64,000 bases of DNA from Siphlonurus alternatus (GCA_949825025.1 OX463787.1:992001-1056000), one strand, 5' to 3'. Positions 1-25,450 are shown, counted from the first letter of the stretch. The notes: generated by a model not told the origin, from the sequence alone. Numbers and translations: made by a program.

Positions 1-1288
1 TTGAAAACTATAATATCAACTGAAAAATCAGAAACCACCACACATTTCCACAATTTTTGATAACAATCTTTTGTTTTAAGAAATAAAAATAAAATCCTCT
101 TTAGTGTTGTAACTAGTTTAAGGATAAAAAATAAAAACTAAACTACGAACATAAATAAATAAAAAAAGGGCATCCGAAAGACTTTTTGTTTTTAATTACC
201 GTCTAGACGAGGCAATAGTCGGGGATCATAAGAGAAACATGGAAATAAAATCAATAAGTGTTTGAGAAGAGAAATTGTTCTTTTGTAAGGAGCGTGGAAG
301 CAGTTTTTGTACCATCTCACTTTTGATATTAATGCAAATTATACCGTGGAGACAAATGCAGTTGTGAAATCTGATAGATTTTACCTTCAAAAGTGAGTGA
401 AAGTGCTTGATTGTATAGAGAGCTATAGAAGAAGGGAGATTTTCAAGGTGGTTTTATGATGTTAAGGTAGAGATAATGTTGATCAGCTGTTTTTTTTAGC
501 TCCATTTGATTAACATGTAAACCTTGGCAAATTCACAAAAATCTGAATTTTTTTTAGAGGCAGATATTAGTGCCTAAAAGCCATAGAAAAAATTCAAAAA
601 AAAGTTTTTAGTTTGTCTCTCCATGGGAAAGCCCTATGCTGAAAATTAAATAAATTAATTTAAAAAAATCGTCTTGTTAAATTGTTTTTAAACTTTTTAA
701 TTTTCTATGACTTTTAGGCACAAATATCTTCGTCTTAAAAAAATTTCAGAATTTTTGTGAATTTGCTAAGGTTTAGATGTTAATCAAATGGAGCTAAAAT
801 AACAGCTGATCAACATTATCTCCACCTTAAAATACATGTAGTTGGACACTGTAGCTTGAAAAAAATATACATAAAACCTTTTTCAATATCAACAATAAGC
901 AATTTTTTATGAGAAAATGATCATGATTACCATATGATACAAATATGTAGTACTGTAAAATGAAGATATGACTTTTCTACTGTTCAGTGACTTTACTTTC
1001 AATTCAATAATCAAATAAATTATTGTATAGGCACTTTTTGTTTATTTATCAGATTTTTTATTGAGCATTTACAAGCAAAAATATTACTTTATTAGAGTAA
1101 TTTGTTCTAAAAAATAATAATAATAATAAAAACATTTCAATTATTGTGTCCATTTTAAGAATGCCACGCCCTAATTTATTTCATCCAGTAAATTCAGCAA
1201 CTCTCTTTTTAATTATTAACCACTTCCACCCTCCTTCTAAACAGTAGCTACAGGGACTGTCTAACGAGAGTAGCGAAACTTGACCCAC
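1..1288 (-). other. Dynamin intron 9 (partial)
   Basis: No further dynamin exon is seen here. The sequence is AT-rich and contains one copy of palindromic MITE family A at 462-830. The next expected coding segment must lie off the left edge. Confidence 0.7.
462..830. mobile_element. MITE family A, copy 1 (palindromic)
   Basis: A 369-bp inverted repeat. The left end TTAAGGTAGAGATAATG mirrors the right end CATTATCTCCACCTTAA. Both arms contain CAGCTG, AACATGTAAACC-type and GCAAATTCACAAAAAT-type segments. Non-coding. Confidence 0.85.
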
Positions 1289-15157
<13,869 letters not shown>

Positions 15158-15600
15158 TTTTGATGACTAACACGAAACTTCTATCACCCAGAACCTCCGC
15201 CTTCTTGGCTTTGTCGATTTTTATTTTTTATCAAGTGTTGTTCGTAAATTTAACAAAATGGTGTCGTAAACCTGCGCATAAAATTATTTCTAACGTAAAA
15301 TCGTTTTTGCGCAGCTTTTTATTTTACATCACTAAACTTTTGTTTGAGTTACGTAAGGAGGAAAAGGGGGGGAAATATGATTTTAGTGCGCAAACTCAAA
15401 ATTTAAAACGGATCGAAGATTCAGATGCCCTAATTCTTAATAATAAAGCTATTTCTTTACATTTTTTAATACAAGTCTAGACAATCCATATGTATAAAAA
15501 GTAAAAAATATACTTTGTTTTTGCTTTTGGCAGCATAAATTCATTTGAAGTTTGTTTTTTAGGGGTATAATCAAGTGCGCCACAGCTGTTGCGAGTTTCG
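15158..15600 (-). promoter_or_regulatory. Upstream region of dynamin (presumed 5' UTR and promoter)
   Basis: Sequence directly upstream of the dynamin ATG. I see no TATA box at a useful distance and no obvious upstream non-coding exon, so the start site is not resolved. The placement is inferred only from position. Confidence 0.35.
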
Positions 15601-17297
15601 ATCAATACTGTGTGCACATATTATAGGGGGGATGTACACGCCCCCGCAATTTTATTTGGGTCACTAAAACGTGTAGACATAGAAAATCGTTCTCATTACC
15701 TGCAAGTACTATAGGTCGAGGGATAGATTAATTTTTATTTAAGGGGGTATTTAAAATCATTTATTTTGTAATCATACAGCTAGAAAATATATAATATAAA
15801 AATTGAATACCAAATATAATTATATAATAAATTTATCACCACGTACATTATATATTTATATTTTTCATTATAAAAACTGTCAAATTGATCATTTAAGTTA
15901 ATTTAAGGTTTTAAAATCCTCGACAGAAAGATCGATCAAAGAAGAAAACAATAGAATTATTGAGAAAAACTATCAAAGGATACATAATTATTTTAGACAA
16001 CAATATTAAAATCTTAAATTCTCATTACTATTTTATTGGAGTTATTAACTTAATTAACTTATCATTTTAAGGTTTCATTCATAAATATAGGGGGGATTAT
16101 AAATTATAAATAAGTAATTATATTTGGAACACAGAAAATATTATATATAATACGTAGACAGAATAAATTTGAAATAATAAATTTACAAATTATTTTTTCT
16201 TCTTTGAAAAATATATGAATTTAAAAGAAAAAGTTAGATAATTTTATAGTTTTTAAAACACTTGTAAGAATTATAATCAAAGAACACAAGGAAGAAATAA
16301 TCAGAAAATGAAATATGCATGGATCGATATTATAAACTTTCGAAGATCCTCAATTATAAGTTTTTGAGTTGGGAATTTTTAAAGTTGACTATTTTAACAT
16401 GGAAGTTCCAATTCTCCTTGTTAAAGATGTCAACTTTAAAAATTAATAACTCGAAAGCTAGCTCGAATTTGTATACCTGATGTTTTACTTATATTTTATT
16501 TTTATATTTTAACAATAGGAAATGTAGAGGAGAATATTTTAATTTTTTTTTTCATGATTTTCATGCGTGGGATTTTTTTTAAACATTGGGCGTGTTACCT
16601 TACCCTTGACAACTGATCAGCACAAGTAAATTGTGTTGGAATTATTTTGTGTAGTTCTAAACTTCTCTCTTGTATTTTCTCTTTTGTGATATTATTTCTA
16701 CTGGCAGATTAAAAAAATCTGTCATAAAGCATAAAGAGTATTTATTTTTTGATGAGATGTAATATTATTAACGCATGCAGTGTCGCTACATATGCAAATA
16801 TTTATATATAGCTACAATGCAGTGCTCTATATAAAAAAATAATATAATATACGTCTGGTTGCTCTTTTTCTTACTAAAATATGCAGATCTTTATATATTT
16901 TTTTTATTTGCAGACAGCTATTATAAAACGTTTTCTGCATGCTGTTCCGAGTTCAGAGGAATAAAAAATGCACATGATTTATAAAAATTATTGTGCAAAA
17001 GAAAATAATGTAACTGCAATGTAGACAATTTTAATTATCGTTTTAAATTTCCAATTTAATTAATTTATGTTTTATCAAAAGCCAAATTTAACTCAAAAGC
17101 AAAGAAATTAACAAAACTAATTTTGCTCATAGTCGTGTATATATATAAAATCTTAACTACGTAAAAATTGAAACTTTTGATTTTTACAATTATGCTCAAA
17201 GTTTGAAACTGTAAAATTTAAGGATATAATTTAATATAGCCATTTTATATTTAAAGGTGTACTTTAAAATATGTATTAATAGTTTTTAAACTTAAAA
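15600..17297. other. AT-rich intergenic sequence, no gene seen
   Basis: Apart from the family F fragment at 16360-16608, I see no coding, RNA or repeat feature between dynamin and the first hairpin at 17.3 kb. Confidence 0.55.
16360..16608. mobile_element. MITE family F, partial copy
   Basis: Contains the centre AAAGTTGACTATTTTAACATGG and most of the right arm, ending CGTGTTACCTTACCCTTGAC. The left outer arm is lost. Confidence 0.72.
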
Positions 17298-17439
17298 AGG
17301 GGCATTCACAAAGCGATAAGGCCGAACTTAGAACTCAATATTTTAAGACCAGAAAATTGTGCATATTTGCTGATAAGAAAATAAAGCCTTAAAATATTGA
17401 GCTCTAAATCCAGCCTTATGGCTTTGTGAATACCCCCTA
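17298..17439. repeat. Hairpin element GGGGCATTCACAAAGC
   Basis: AAGGGGCATTCACAAAGC mirrors GCTTTGTGAATACCCCC; inner arms AATATTTTAAG and CTTAAAATATT. Possible MITE. Confidence 0.65.
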
Positions 17440-17621
17440 AAAATCCAAGGGAAAAATCCTTTTTGTTTAAAAGTAAAGTACCAAAAGTTTTAAAATACTA
17501 AACTTTCTCAGTGTATAAAAGACAAACCCGATTTTATCACTATAAAAAAATTTCGTCTTTTTCTCAAACTATGCGTCAGACTGGATTTGCTTGAATGGAA
17601 CGAAACAGTAACTCATTTGAA

Positions 17622-17675
17622 CAAAGTCTTCTACTCGCAATTGTTGTAACAAACCATTGCGAGTAGAAGACTTTG
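17622..17675. repeat. Hairpin of the CAAAGTCTTCTACTCG family
   Basis: CAAAGTCTTCTACTCGCAAT and its perfect mirror surround TGTTGTAACAAACC. The same termini bound the element at 53679-53966, so this may be an internally deleted copy. Confidence 0.7.
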
Positions 17676-17840
17676 CATTTGAAGCAAAACTATTTGTGCG
17701 CATTGCAGGTTGAGCAAAAAAAAAAAAAAAAAAAAGTGTGTTTGTTATATTTTTCATGGTCAATTTATTACAAGATTTTCTAGATCAATTTAAGGTATTG
17801 CGCGTCAATTTTGTAACATGACGAACCAACTTAAGTTATT

Positions 17841-17963
17841 TAGGCCTCTTCGTAAACCCTGCTCGGTGTGTACTTTCTACACCCAATCGACCTTATGTAC
17901 ATGCAATATAAGGTCGATTGGGTGTAGAAAGTGTACACCGAGCAGGGTTTACGAACAGGCCTA
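17841..17963. mobile_element. Near-perfect palindromic MITE (family G), 123 bp
   Basis: TAGGCCTCTTCGTAAACCCT mirrors AGGGTTTACGAACAGGCCTA; inner arms TACACCCAATCGACCTTAT-like. The loop is about 10 nt. Confidence 0.82.
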
Positions 17964-18016
17964 TTATAATTTATAGCTTGTCTTAATGATGTACATCATT
18001 ATCATTTATTTTATAT

Positions 18017-18183
18017 CAGGCGCGGATCCAGGGGGGGGGGGGGGGCTGCAGGCCCCCCCCCCCCCGAAATTTTGGATTTAACATGGACAATATAGGCATT
18101 TCCCCCACTCCAATTTTTTTTTTTAACATTGGCCTTATGGAAGCAGCCCCCCCCCCCGAAATTTTTTTCTGGATCCGCGCCTG
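18017..18183. mobile_element. hAT-type MITE, 167 bp, with 8-bp target duplication
   Basis: Terminal repeats CAGGCGCGGATCCAG and CTGGATCCGCGCCTG are flanked by TTTTATAT on both sides (18009-18016 and 18184-18191). An 8-bp duplication is the hAT signature. The interior has G/C homopolymer runs and no ORF. Confidence 0.88.
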
Positions 18184-18420
18184 TTTTATATGTATTTAGA
18201 ATAAACTGCTCAATAGGAAGTTTTCTGCGGTTATGATGTAATGTATTATAACCACACTAGATTTTTACTATATATCTTACTCCCTTTTATGTTATGTAAT
18301 AAAGTAAGAAAAATATTAGTAATAAATATTACTAATATTTTTCTGGACACTACTGTAATATTAAATGTCAATAAGAAAAAAAATCGTTAAGTCATCAATA
18401 GAATTCTCTTTTAAACACTG

Positions 18421-18686
18421 AAAGTTTACATTTTCAACTCATCCTTTAAACGTCTAAAACTAATCTTAAAACATCCTTACGTAAATTTACCTCAAAAAAC
18501 ACATCTTATCACTGAAATCAAGTGAGGATGAAATTGGAGGCAATATTTCTATTTTAACATTTAATGCTCAAGAGGAAAGAAAACGTAATCTCATATTTTT
18601 CACTCTTATTTTCCTCAAAAATGGTGCAAAATAGGAGGAAATTAAACGAGTAGAGACATTAATTGCGAATAAAAGATGAAATTTTT
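18421..18686. mobile_element. MITE family C, degraded copy
   Basis: TTTTCAACTCATCCTTTAAACG, AACACATCTTAT, AAGTGAGGATGAAATTGGAG and GCGAATAAAAGATGAAATTT appear in family C order. Confidence 0.7.
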
Positions 18687-18719
18687 CTGGTAAATGAATT
18701 TATTTCATTAGCGATCGAG

Positions 18720-19760
18720 TTATCTGTAAGTACAGTGAATTATCCCAGAAACATGTAAAACAAATATCATATTTTACTGAATTTATTTTTCTGGTGATGC
18801 AGAAATTATTATTATGCAATTTTAATATTTTAAACATTTACTATAACAATTTATTATTTATTTTATGAAAAAAATGTAATAAATCTCCCGTTAGTGTGTT
18901 AATTTAAAACAATTTTTTTAATTGAAGAAAAAGTATCATCACTGATTACGTAATCATGCCAAGAAAATTATAGCAGTAGATAAAAAAAAAAAAGTAAATT
19001 TATCAAGCGCCCGTAAAGTATGCAACTTTTTGTGCGTTAAAGAATTGCAGGTTGCAGATTTTACCGTTTCTTACATTGTGCTGCCATCTCGGTAATAAAA
19101 TAGAAACTATTTCAACAAAGATTTTATTACACTTCGTTTGAAATATATTGGACGTGATTCATGACAGCTAGGGTCTCTGATATTTTATATTCCTCTATTA
19201 TACAAAATATAAAAAAATATAATTTATATTCATTAAATATAAATTTCTACGTTTTCTAAAAGCAGTTAATTATTTTGTAATGTATAAACATATCTTCAAT
19301 AGAAAATTTTATTTGCATATGGCTCGGGACCTGGCTCCGAAAAAATCGACAGCTATAGGGTGCAGAATGTATAATTTATACCATTTCGCTTTTCTGTTTT
19401 TCTCAGATATCTTAATTGAATTAGGAGAGTAAACAGTAAACTCATTTATGGAGTAAATTTTGAAACACAGAAAAATAAGTAAATGTTTTACTATTATATT
19501 GGTCGGATAATAATTTTTTCAAACTCCCAGGCCGATACCAATTTTAAATAAACCACAAAAAGTTTTAATTCAATATGACCCACGTGAAAATATAATATTG
19601 ATTCTGTCTATCATGATATTGGTGCATGCTAACATTATAATTACATTTTGAATGATAATTTAAAGTCTTTAAGACTATAATAATATATGCATGCAGTAAT
19701 ATGCAGAAATCTCATATTTATTTTTGAATCATTCTGTCGTCATGCACTTTAACTGCATTA
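18720..19760. other. AT-rich intergenic sequence, nothing recognised
   Basis: Long A/T-rich tract between repeats. No ORF with coding character, no RNA gene and no repeat that I can place. Confidence 0.5.
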
Positions 19761-20075
19761 TTTTTTTTATTTCAGAAATGAAAACGCGCGGGGAATCAAA
19801 TTATATTACCTTGATTATTTTTCAGATTTTTTAAGAGACCAGGAAATATTGCTAAAAAGTTTTGTCCAGGTTAAGGTTATAACCTACGCACCTTTTAGGT
19901 CCTATCCTTTTACTAAGCAGTAAATATAGCATCTATTTAACGTGTGCTCTGTACTTTCAATAATTTTTAAAAAAAATATTTCCCGAGCTGTAAACAATCT
20001 GAAAAGAAATATCAGAATATCAAAACTTTGTAACCTCTATTCATTTCTGCTATAAAAATTTGCATGTATGTTGTT
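19760..20075. mobile_element. MITE family B, degraded copy
   Basis: A recognisable TTTCAGAAATGAAAACG start, TTTCAGATTTTTTAAGAGAC arm and CATTTCTGCTATAAAAATTTG end. The centre is diverged. Confidence 0.55.
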
Positions 20076-20850
20076 TATGCATTAAATCTTTAATTAGACG
20101 TTTATTACCTTTTATTGGTATAATAAAAAAATGCTCATACGACTAGAAAAGATATAGCGCTGTTCTCATAATTATTAATATTTAATACCAAAAGAATTGC
20201 GATTTATTTGTTTAATAAATATTGTTGTATTATTAAATTTGTTTACTAGCACTTTCAAATTTTCAAGGGTGGTCTAACAATCATTAAATTAAGTCTATTT
20301 TAATTTTATTTCGACAATTATAAATCTGTTGGTAAATTAATTACATCATCATAATTAAATAATAAAATAAATATAACATTCAATTCCCTTACGTTAGATG
20401 GATTTTATTTTATTAATTAATTTTGTTTCTATGGAACTATGGACATTGCAGACTAGCTGATGTAAAGAAAAATTTTACTAACATTTTCAAAATTGATTCA
20501 CCTTCTCTAATAATTAAATTATAAGCTCATATTATGACCATTTATCACACTGACTGATTTTAATTTTAAATAAAACAATTATATAATTATTAGTTACAAG
20601 GGATACAAAGTGCATCGAAACTTTTAATTTATTTCACTCAAGCTTTAAAATGTTTTATAGCGTCAAGAGCTTCATAGACCATGAAATCTATTTTATAATT
20701 AATTGTCTGCATGTATCTATATTATTGTGTAATTATTATTTACTCCTTCTCGGCCTTGTTGCCGTCATAACCTGTCTTATTAAACTCAATAGATATATAT
20801 TTTTTGATAAACATATTGATTGTAGGAGAAAAATGGATAAAATAAAGAAT

Positions 20851-21175
20851 GGACAACCTACATGAAACTTTTTTATTGCAGAAATGAATAGAGGGTACCA
20901 AATTATGCTACTCTGAATTTTTTTCAGATTTTTTTGAGTCCTGGAACTATTTTTAAATAATTGTTGAAAGTGCGGCCACGCCCCCTGGAGGCGTCAATAG
21001 GCGTCCACTCTATCCTTTTATTAGGGATTCAGGAGTGTTAACTTAACTTACAGAACTTTCAGTAATTATTTAAAAATAGTTCCGAGTCTCAAAAAAATAT
21101 GAAAAAATTCAGAGTAGCATAATTTGGTACCCTCTTTTTAGTTCTGCAATAAAAAAATTTCATGCAGGTTGTCGA
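20851..21175. mobile_element. MITE family B, intact copy
   Basis: Ends GGACAACCTACATGAAAC and CATGCAGGTTGTC. The centre has GGCCACGCCCCCTGGAGGCG. A sister copy lies 0.6 kb to the right. Confidence 0.8.
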
Positions 21176-21770
21176 TTTTGACTAAAATACAATAAAAATA
21201 AGACACAATGTTTTAAGTACGAAACTGCTTAGTTTTATTTAAATGCAGGATTATACAAAAATAAATCACATTATGAAGATCTCTGACTTTGCAATTTGAT
21301 TTTTGGTTCTCAAATCATCAACAGATTTTGACAGCGTCTTTTCTTAACAAAATCCTAAAATAAAATTGCATCTTCAAACGACTTGTAAAAAAATATTATT
21401 GGAAAATGGACTATAATTACGGCAAAAAAAGCTATATTTTCCATTAAATTTCATTAATTAATTAGAAATAGGAATTTATTTTTTTAAATTGGTACACATC
21501 ATTAAAAAAATCACAATTTTTTATATTTTTTTCACCTGAATGTACAATCTCTTTCTTCAAAAATTTGTTGCAACTATAAAATCTCTATTGTTGAAAGAAA
21601 TTTTCCAATGCAACAAAAAAAACTCTATTGTTAAGGGAATTTTCCAAACCAATTTATATTTTGCAATTAATATACAGACATTTTTTTATATAAAAAAAAA
21701 AATCATGACCAATACTTGGTATATTATTTTTTTTTCAGTAAAATCAGGTGTTATTTCATGTGTACCAATG

Positions 21771-22057
21771 TACAACATACATGAAAATGTTTTATTGCAG
21801 AAATGAATAAAGGGCACCAAATTATGCTACTCTGAATTTTTTCAGATTTTTTTTGAGACCCGGAACTATTTTTAAATAATGATTGAAAGTTCTGTAAGTT
21901 AAGTTGGCACCTCTGAATCCTTAATAAAAAGGACCAAGACGCCTATTAATTATTTAAAAATAGTTCTGGGTTTCAAAAAAATCTGAAAAAATTCAAAGTA
22001 TCATAATTTGGTACCCTCTATTCATTTCTGCAATAAAATTTTTTCATGTATGTTGTA
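21771..22057. mobile_element. MITE family B in the SVWC 3' UTR
   Basis: A 287-bp palindrome bounded by TACAACATACATGAAAA and TTTTCATGTATGTTGTA, ending 20 bp beyond the SVWC stop codon. On the minus strand its far arm contains AATAAA (21791-21796). Confidence 0.82.
21791..21796 (-). promoter_or_regulatory. Candidate poly(A) signal AATAAA for the SVWC gene
   Basis: A candidate hexamer about 280 nt past the stop, lying within the MITE arm. Other AT-rich matches are likely nearby, so use is unproven. Confidence 0.4.
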
Positions 22058-22077
22058 TGTTATATTTTTTTGCAGAC

Positions 22078-22400
22078 TTAAGCCTTGGGTGCAGCAGTGG
22101 TAGCCTTGGCGGCCTCTTCAGCTGGGGGAGGGGTTGGTAGCTCTGGGTACTCCAACTTGATTCCCTCCTCACACTCGAAGATGGGACAACATTCAGGGAA
22201 CTCGGCGGTCTTGTTGGTCTTGTCGCTCAACTTGCACTTGGGGTTGGCCTTGGGAAGAGGTCCGCAGTCCTCCACCATCTCGAGCAGACGGCCCTCCTCG
22301 ACGATGCAAGTGGAGCGTCCACAGAATGGAGCCAACTCCCACGACTTGCCGGGCTCGATGGTGGAGCAGCGGGTCGAGGCGAAGCACAGGCCGGGGAAGT
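22078..22400 (-). other. SVWC gene terminal coding exon
   Basis: Encodes DFPGLCFASTRC through the stop codon TAA at 22078-22080. It contains the whole SVWC domain and the C-terminal tail. Its acceptor lies inside the edge of a tandem repeat, and its 3' UTR runs into a MITE 20 bp past the stop. Confidence 0.88.
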
Positions 22401-23412
22401 CTGTAGTCAAATGGGGCACGGTTAAGTGGGAGAGCTAGTCAAATGGGGCACGGTAAAGTGAGGGAGGTAGTTAAATGGGACACGGTTAAGTGGGAGAGCT
22501 AGTCAAATGGGGCACGGTAAAGTGAGGGAGGTAGTCAAATGGGACAGAGTTAAGTGGGAGAGCTAGTCAAATGGGGTAGACTACCACTGGATAGTGTCAA
22601 ACTTGGTAGAATACAGTGAGGAAGGTTAGTATCATAGGTTAGAATAAAGGAATTACTTTTGTCAAATTGGGCAAAATACAGCAAGAGAGATATAAGTAAA
22701 ATGGGACACAATAAAGTGAAGATTTTTGTCAAATGGGGCAAAATGCAGGGGAGGAAGTCAAAATTGGGAAATATAAAGCAAAGAAGGTACGCAGTAAAAT
22801 GCAGCGATTGCTGTTTTTCAAAATCATACGCAGCTAACGCAGCAATATTTTTAGTAGGAAGGGTACCGCAAGGGACTAAATAAAGCCTCTTACGTTTCTC
22901 TCCCTGCTAAATAAATTTTGAAAATTAACATTAATCTTGAAATAAAATATTAAAAATAAAGGAACTTCCTCAATTCTTTTTAAATCTTTGATTATATAAA
23001 GGTGAATTCAAGAACACAAATTGTTGCAAACTACAGTAAAACAAATCTAAGTTTACGCCTGACATGGCTAGACTATACGTCTAGACCGACTGGCGCCCCC
23101 TATCTTAGCCATGTTTTGACTTCCAAAATGGCCGTCGCGCGTAATCAAATCCACACGTAAACTAAGATCTGTTATACTGTATATTCTATCTTGAGTTTAA
23201 ATTATCACCTACAGCCCACTGGGTAAAAATGACCCACAGTTCTCAAAAGGCTAATTTTCTGAACATGAAATTGTCACGGTCACCACGTGACGTCACGCAC
23301 CTCTGAGCACGTCAGCGGGGATCAGACGTCGGAACGTCTTGGGCCTCTCGGTGGTCTTGTCGTCAGCAGCCAGCGCCACGGCGACCACGACGGCGATCAG
23401 AAGAAGCTTCAT
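22078..23412 (-). CDS. Single-domain von Willebrand factor C (SVWC) secreted protein, complete
   Basis: Two coding exons, 23301-23412 and 22078-22400, encode 144 residues. The first exon gives a signal peptide (MKLLLIAVVVAVALAA, likely cleaved near residue 16-17) and a short basic linker. The second gives one cysteine-rich domain spaced C-X5-C-X14-C-X4-C-X13-C-X9-C-X14-CC-X4-C, ending in PECCPIFEC, then a Pro/Ala/Thr-rich tail. The adjacent CC pair and ordering match the SVWC family, whose members include the arthropod antiviral and nutrition-responsive Vago-type proteins. Specific function cannot be inferred. There is one N-glycosylation sequon, NKT (N100). Splices are good: donor GAG|GTGCGT, acceptor CTACAG, with a split Asp codon. 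The domain has nine cysteines, where eight are usual. GC-rich, AAG/GAG/ATC-biased codons in an AT-rich setting suggest strong expression (inference). Confidence 0.88.
22405..22800. repeat. Tandem repeat of about 31/62 bp at the SVWC intron 2 acceptor
   Basis: Units built on GTCAAATGGGGCACGGTAAA and GTGGGAGAGCTA recur about five to six times from 22405 to 22575, then decay towards 22800. The first unit overlaps the acceptor region of SVWC exon 3. Confidence 0.85.
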
Positions 23413-23418
23413 GATGAG
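23301..23418 (-). other. SVWC gene exon 2 (start codon, signal peptide)
   Basis: The acceptor TTGTAG leads six bases of 5' UTR and then the ATG at 23412. It encodes MKLLLIAVVVAVALAADDKT through PADVLR (37 codons plus one base). The short 5' UTR remnant after the acceptor implies an upstream non-coding exon. Confidence 0.87.
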
Positions 23419-23616
23419 CTACAAAATTAATTACGTCACTCACACATGTCTACAGAAGATAATCAAATTGGACATTACTTTGCTCTAGGGAGGTCGATGA
23501 AATGAGTCCCACCAAATTTGGGACCTTTTAAATGAGTTTGTGTTGGCGATTTTGACCCTAGCTGCATCTATATAATTATGCATGCTGAATGCATTTGGGT
23601 TGATTCAAAAGAGAGT

Positions 23617-23865
23617 CGTCCAGAAAGTTTAAATAATTATTGAAAGTGCGGCCACGCCCCCTGGAGGCGTCAATAGGCGTCTAGGTCCTATACTTTTTAT
23701 TAAGGATTCAGGGGTGCCAACTTAACTTAAACAATACTTTTAATAATTATTTTAAAAATAGGTTCTGGGATATAAAAAAAAATTCTGAGTATAACATAAT
23801 TTGGTGCCCTCTATTCATTTCTACAATAAAAATTTTTCCTGCACGTTGTCCATTATTAATATTTT
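23617..23865. mobile_element. MITE family B, 5'-truncated copy
   Basis: Begins inside the left arm (AATAATTATTGAAAGTGCGG), then the GGAGGCGTCAATAGGCGTC centre and a complete right end with CTATTCATTTCTACAATAAA. Confidence 0.7.
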
Positions 23866-24650
23866 ATATTTAGTGCTTTTCGACGTCACAAAGTGGTAAT
23901 AAAATTTGGTTGACAAATTTCACAAAATTTATAATATAGCAATCTTGACGCGTTGCAAAATTAAATCCTATCCTAAAGGGAAAAAATTCCGGTTTCGATT
24001 TCACCCCGCGAAGTTGTAAAAGTTGATTTAGTGGAGCGGAGATTTTTTATCTTCCAACTCTCACCGCTCTAGGTCAACCACACTGGAGATCAGGGGAGTA
24101 GCTGTGACGTCACAAAACTGGAGTTCTGTGACGTCATTCATTGATAGAGACTTCTTAGTAAGTTTCTTTTCAATTAAATATTTAATTTTTTATTAAAATA
24201 TATTATTACCTGACTTCGGTAATACTGAATCTTTTGATATTTTTTAAATTAAAATTTTATCAATATTAATTATTTTTACTTCCTACGAATATAATCATAC
24301 GTCAAGTGATTGGAAAATGGCCAATATAATTGGTTACAAACAATCTGTTGTAAGAAAGCTACAAAAGTTAATTTATTAATTTTAAAACATTAATATATAT
24401 TTTTAAAACGTATTAAATTCTAATTTGAAATGATATTAAAATTTAAATAAAATTATTTATATTTATTTAAAATAAAAAAAAAATAAAAAAATAATCATTT
24501 TTTTAAATTTAATTCTTTAAATAAAAAATAGAATATATAATTTTTTTGTTTTATTTACTAATTTGTTGTAACTAACGCTGATGTAAAGATTATACTCTTA
24601 TTAAATAAAATAAAGTTCAAATATAGACATTTAATTTAAAATACAATGTT
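23866..24650. other. SVWC first intron, left part, mostly unassigned
   Basis: Contains two TGACGTCA octamers (24114 and 24129) and A/T tracts. No exon or named repeat is recognised. Confidence 0.45.
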
Positions 24651-24651
24651 T

Positions 24652-25010
24652 GACCGGGTCTCGTCAGATCACCGAAATCAAGCAACGCCGCGCGTGGTTA
24701 GTAGTTGGATGGGTGACCATTTTCAACAAAAACCTCGTTTCCCACCCAGGGGTAAAACGTTGCGCTTTTCCACTATGTGGTTCCCCTGGCTTTGGAACAT
24801 TGCACTTCCGGTTCATTGACAAAAGCTGTAGCGTCCATCCAAGCTGAGGTTTCCACGTTTCCCTCAGTCGCAAGCAAATACCGGGATGGATTGCAAGGGC
24901 CGCCACCGTTCCGGAAGAACCCGTGAAACGCTCAATTTAGGGTTTCGGAAAGTTACAAAGTAGTATGTCATTAATAATTAGAAGCACCCAATATTGTTTG
25001 ATTAAAAAAT
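24652..25010 (+). mobile_element. 5S-rRNA-derived SINE (SINE3-like), full copy 1
   Basis: Positions 24652-24718 match the 3' part of 5S rRNA: TCTCGTCAGATCACCGAAAT, AAGCAACG (box A-like) and GGTTAGTAGTTGGATGGGTG (box C). The body follows, with AATACCGGGATGGATTGCAA and GGGTTTCGGAAAG, ending TTTGATTAAAAAAT. Transcription by Pol III from the 5S-type internal promoter is inferred. The 5S match is too short to be a gene. Confidence 0.85.
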
Positions 25011-25051
25011 AAACAATTTAGAAATTCTATTTCATTACACAAATGGTAACA

Positions 25052-25450
25052 TTAAGTTAGAGAAAACGCCTGTCAGCTGTTCGACGTACTCCCCTTTGAT
25101 TAACATGTAAACCTTAGCAAAACTTCTCAAAAATTCTTAAATTTTTTTGAGAGACTGATATTAGTGCCTAAAAGCCATAAAAAAAATTTCAAAACAATTT
25201 AACGAGCCGATTTTTTTAAATTGATTTTTTTAATTTTAAGCATAGGGCTTTCCCATGGAGAGACAAACTAAGAACCTTACTATTTAAAAAAATTCAGCTC
25301 GTATAATTGCTTTGAAATTTTTTCTATGGCTTTTAGGTACTAATATCTGCCTCTAAAAATTTTTTCAGAATTTTTGTGAATTTGCTAAGGTTTACATGTT
25401 AATCAAAGGAGAGCACGTCAAACAGCTGATTCGTGTTATCTCTACCTTAA
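25052..25450. mobile_element. MITE family A, copy 4
   Basis: A 399-bp palindromic copy in the first SVWC intron, with ends TTAAGTTAGAG and CTCTACCTTAA. Confidence 0.85.

Noticed and set aside
15160..15480. 106-codon plus-strand frame next to the dynamin start
   Set aside because: Low-complexity composition and no homology I recognise; it lies in the likely dynamin promoter.
22085..22438. 117-codon plus-strand frame opposite the SVWC exon
   Set aside because: Antisense shadow of the GC-rich SVWC exon; the minus strand has the signal peptide, splice sites and domain.
24652..24718. Possible 5S rRNA gene
   Set aside because: Only the 3' part of 5S is present and it is fused to a repeated SINE body seen elsewhere in the window.
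24650..24906. Open frames on both strands near 24.7 kb
   Set aside because: They fall inside the 5S-headed SINE; similar frames recur in each copy at 30.1, 32.8 and 60.4 kb.
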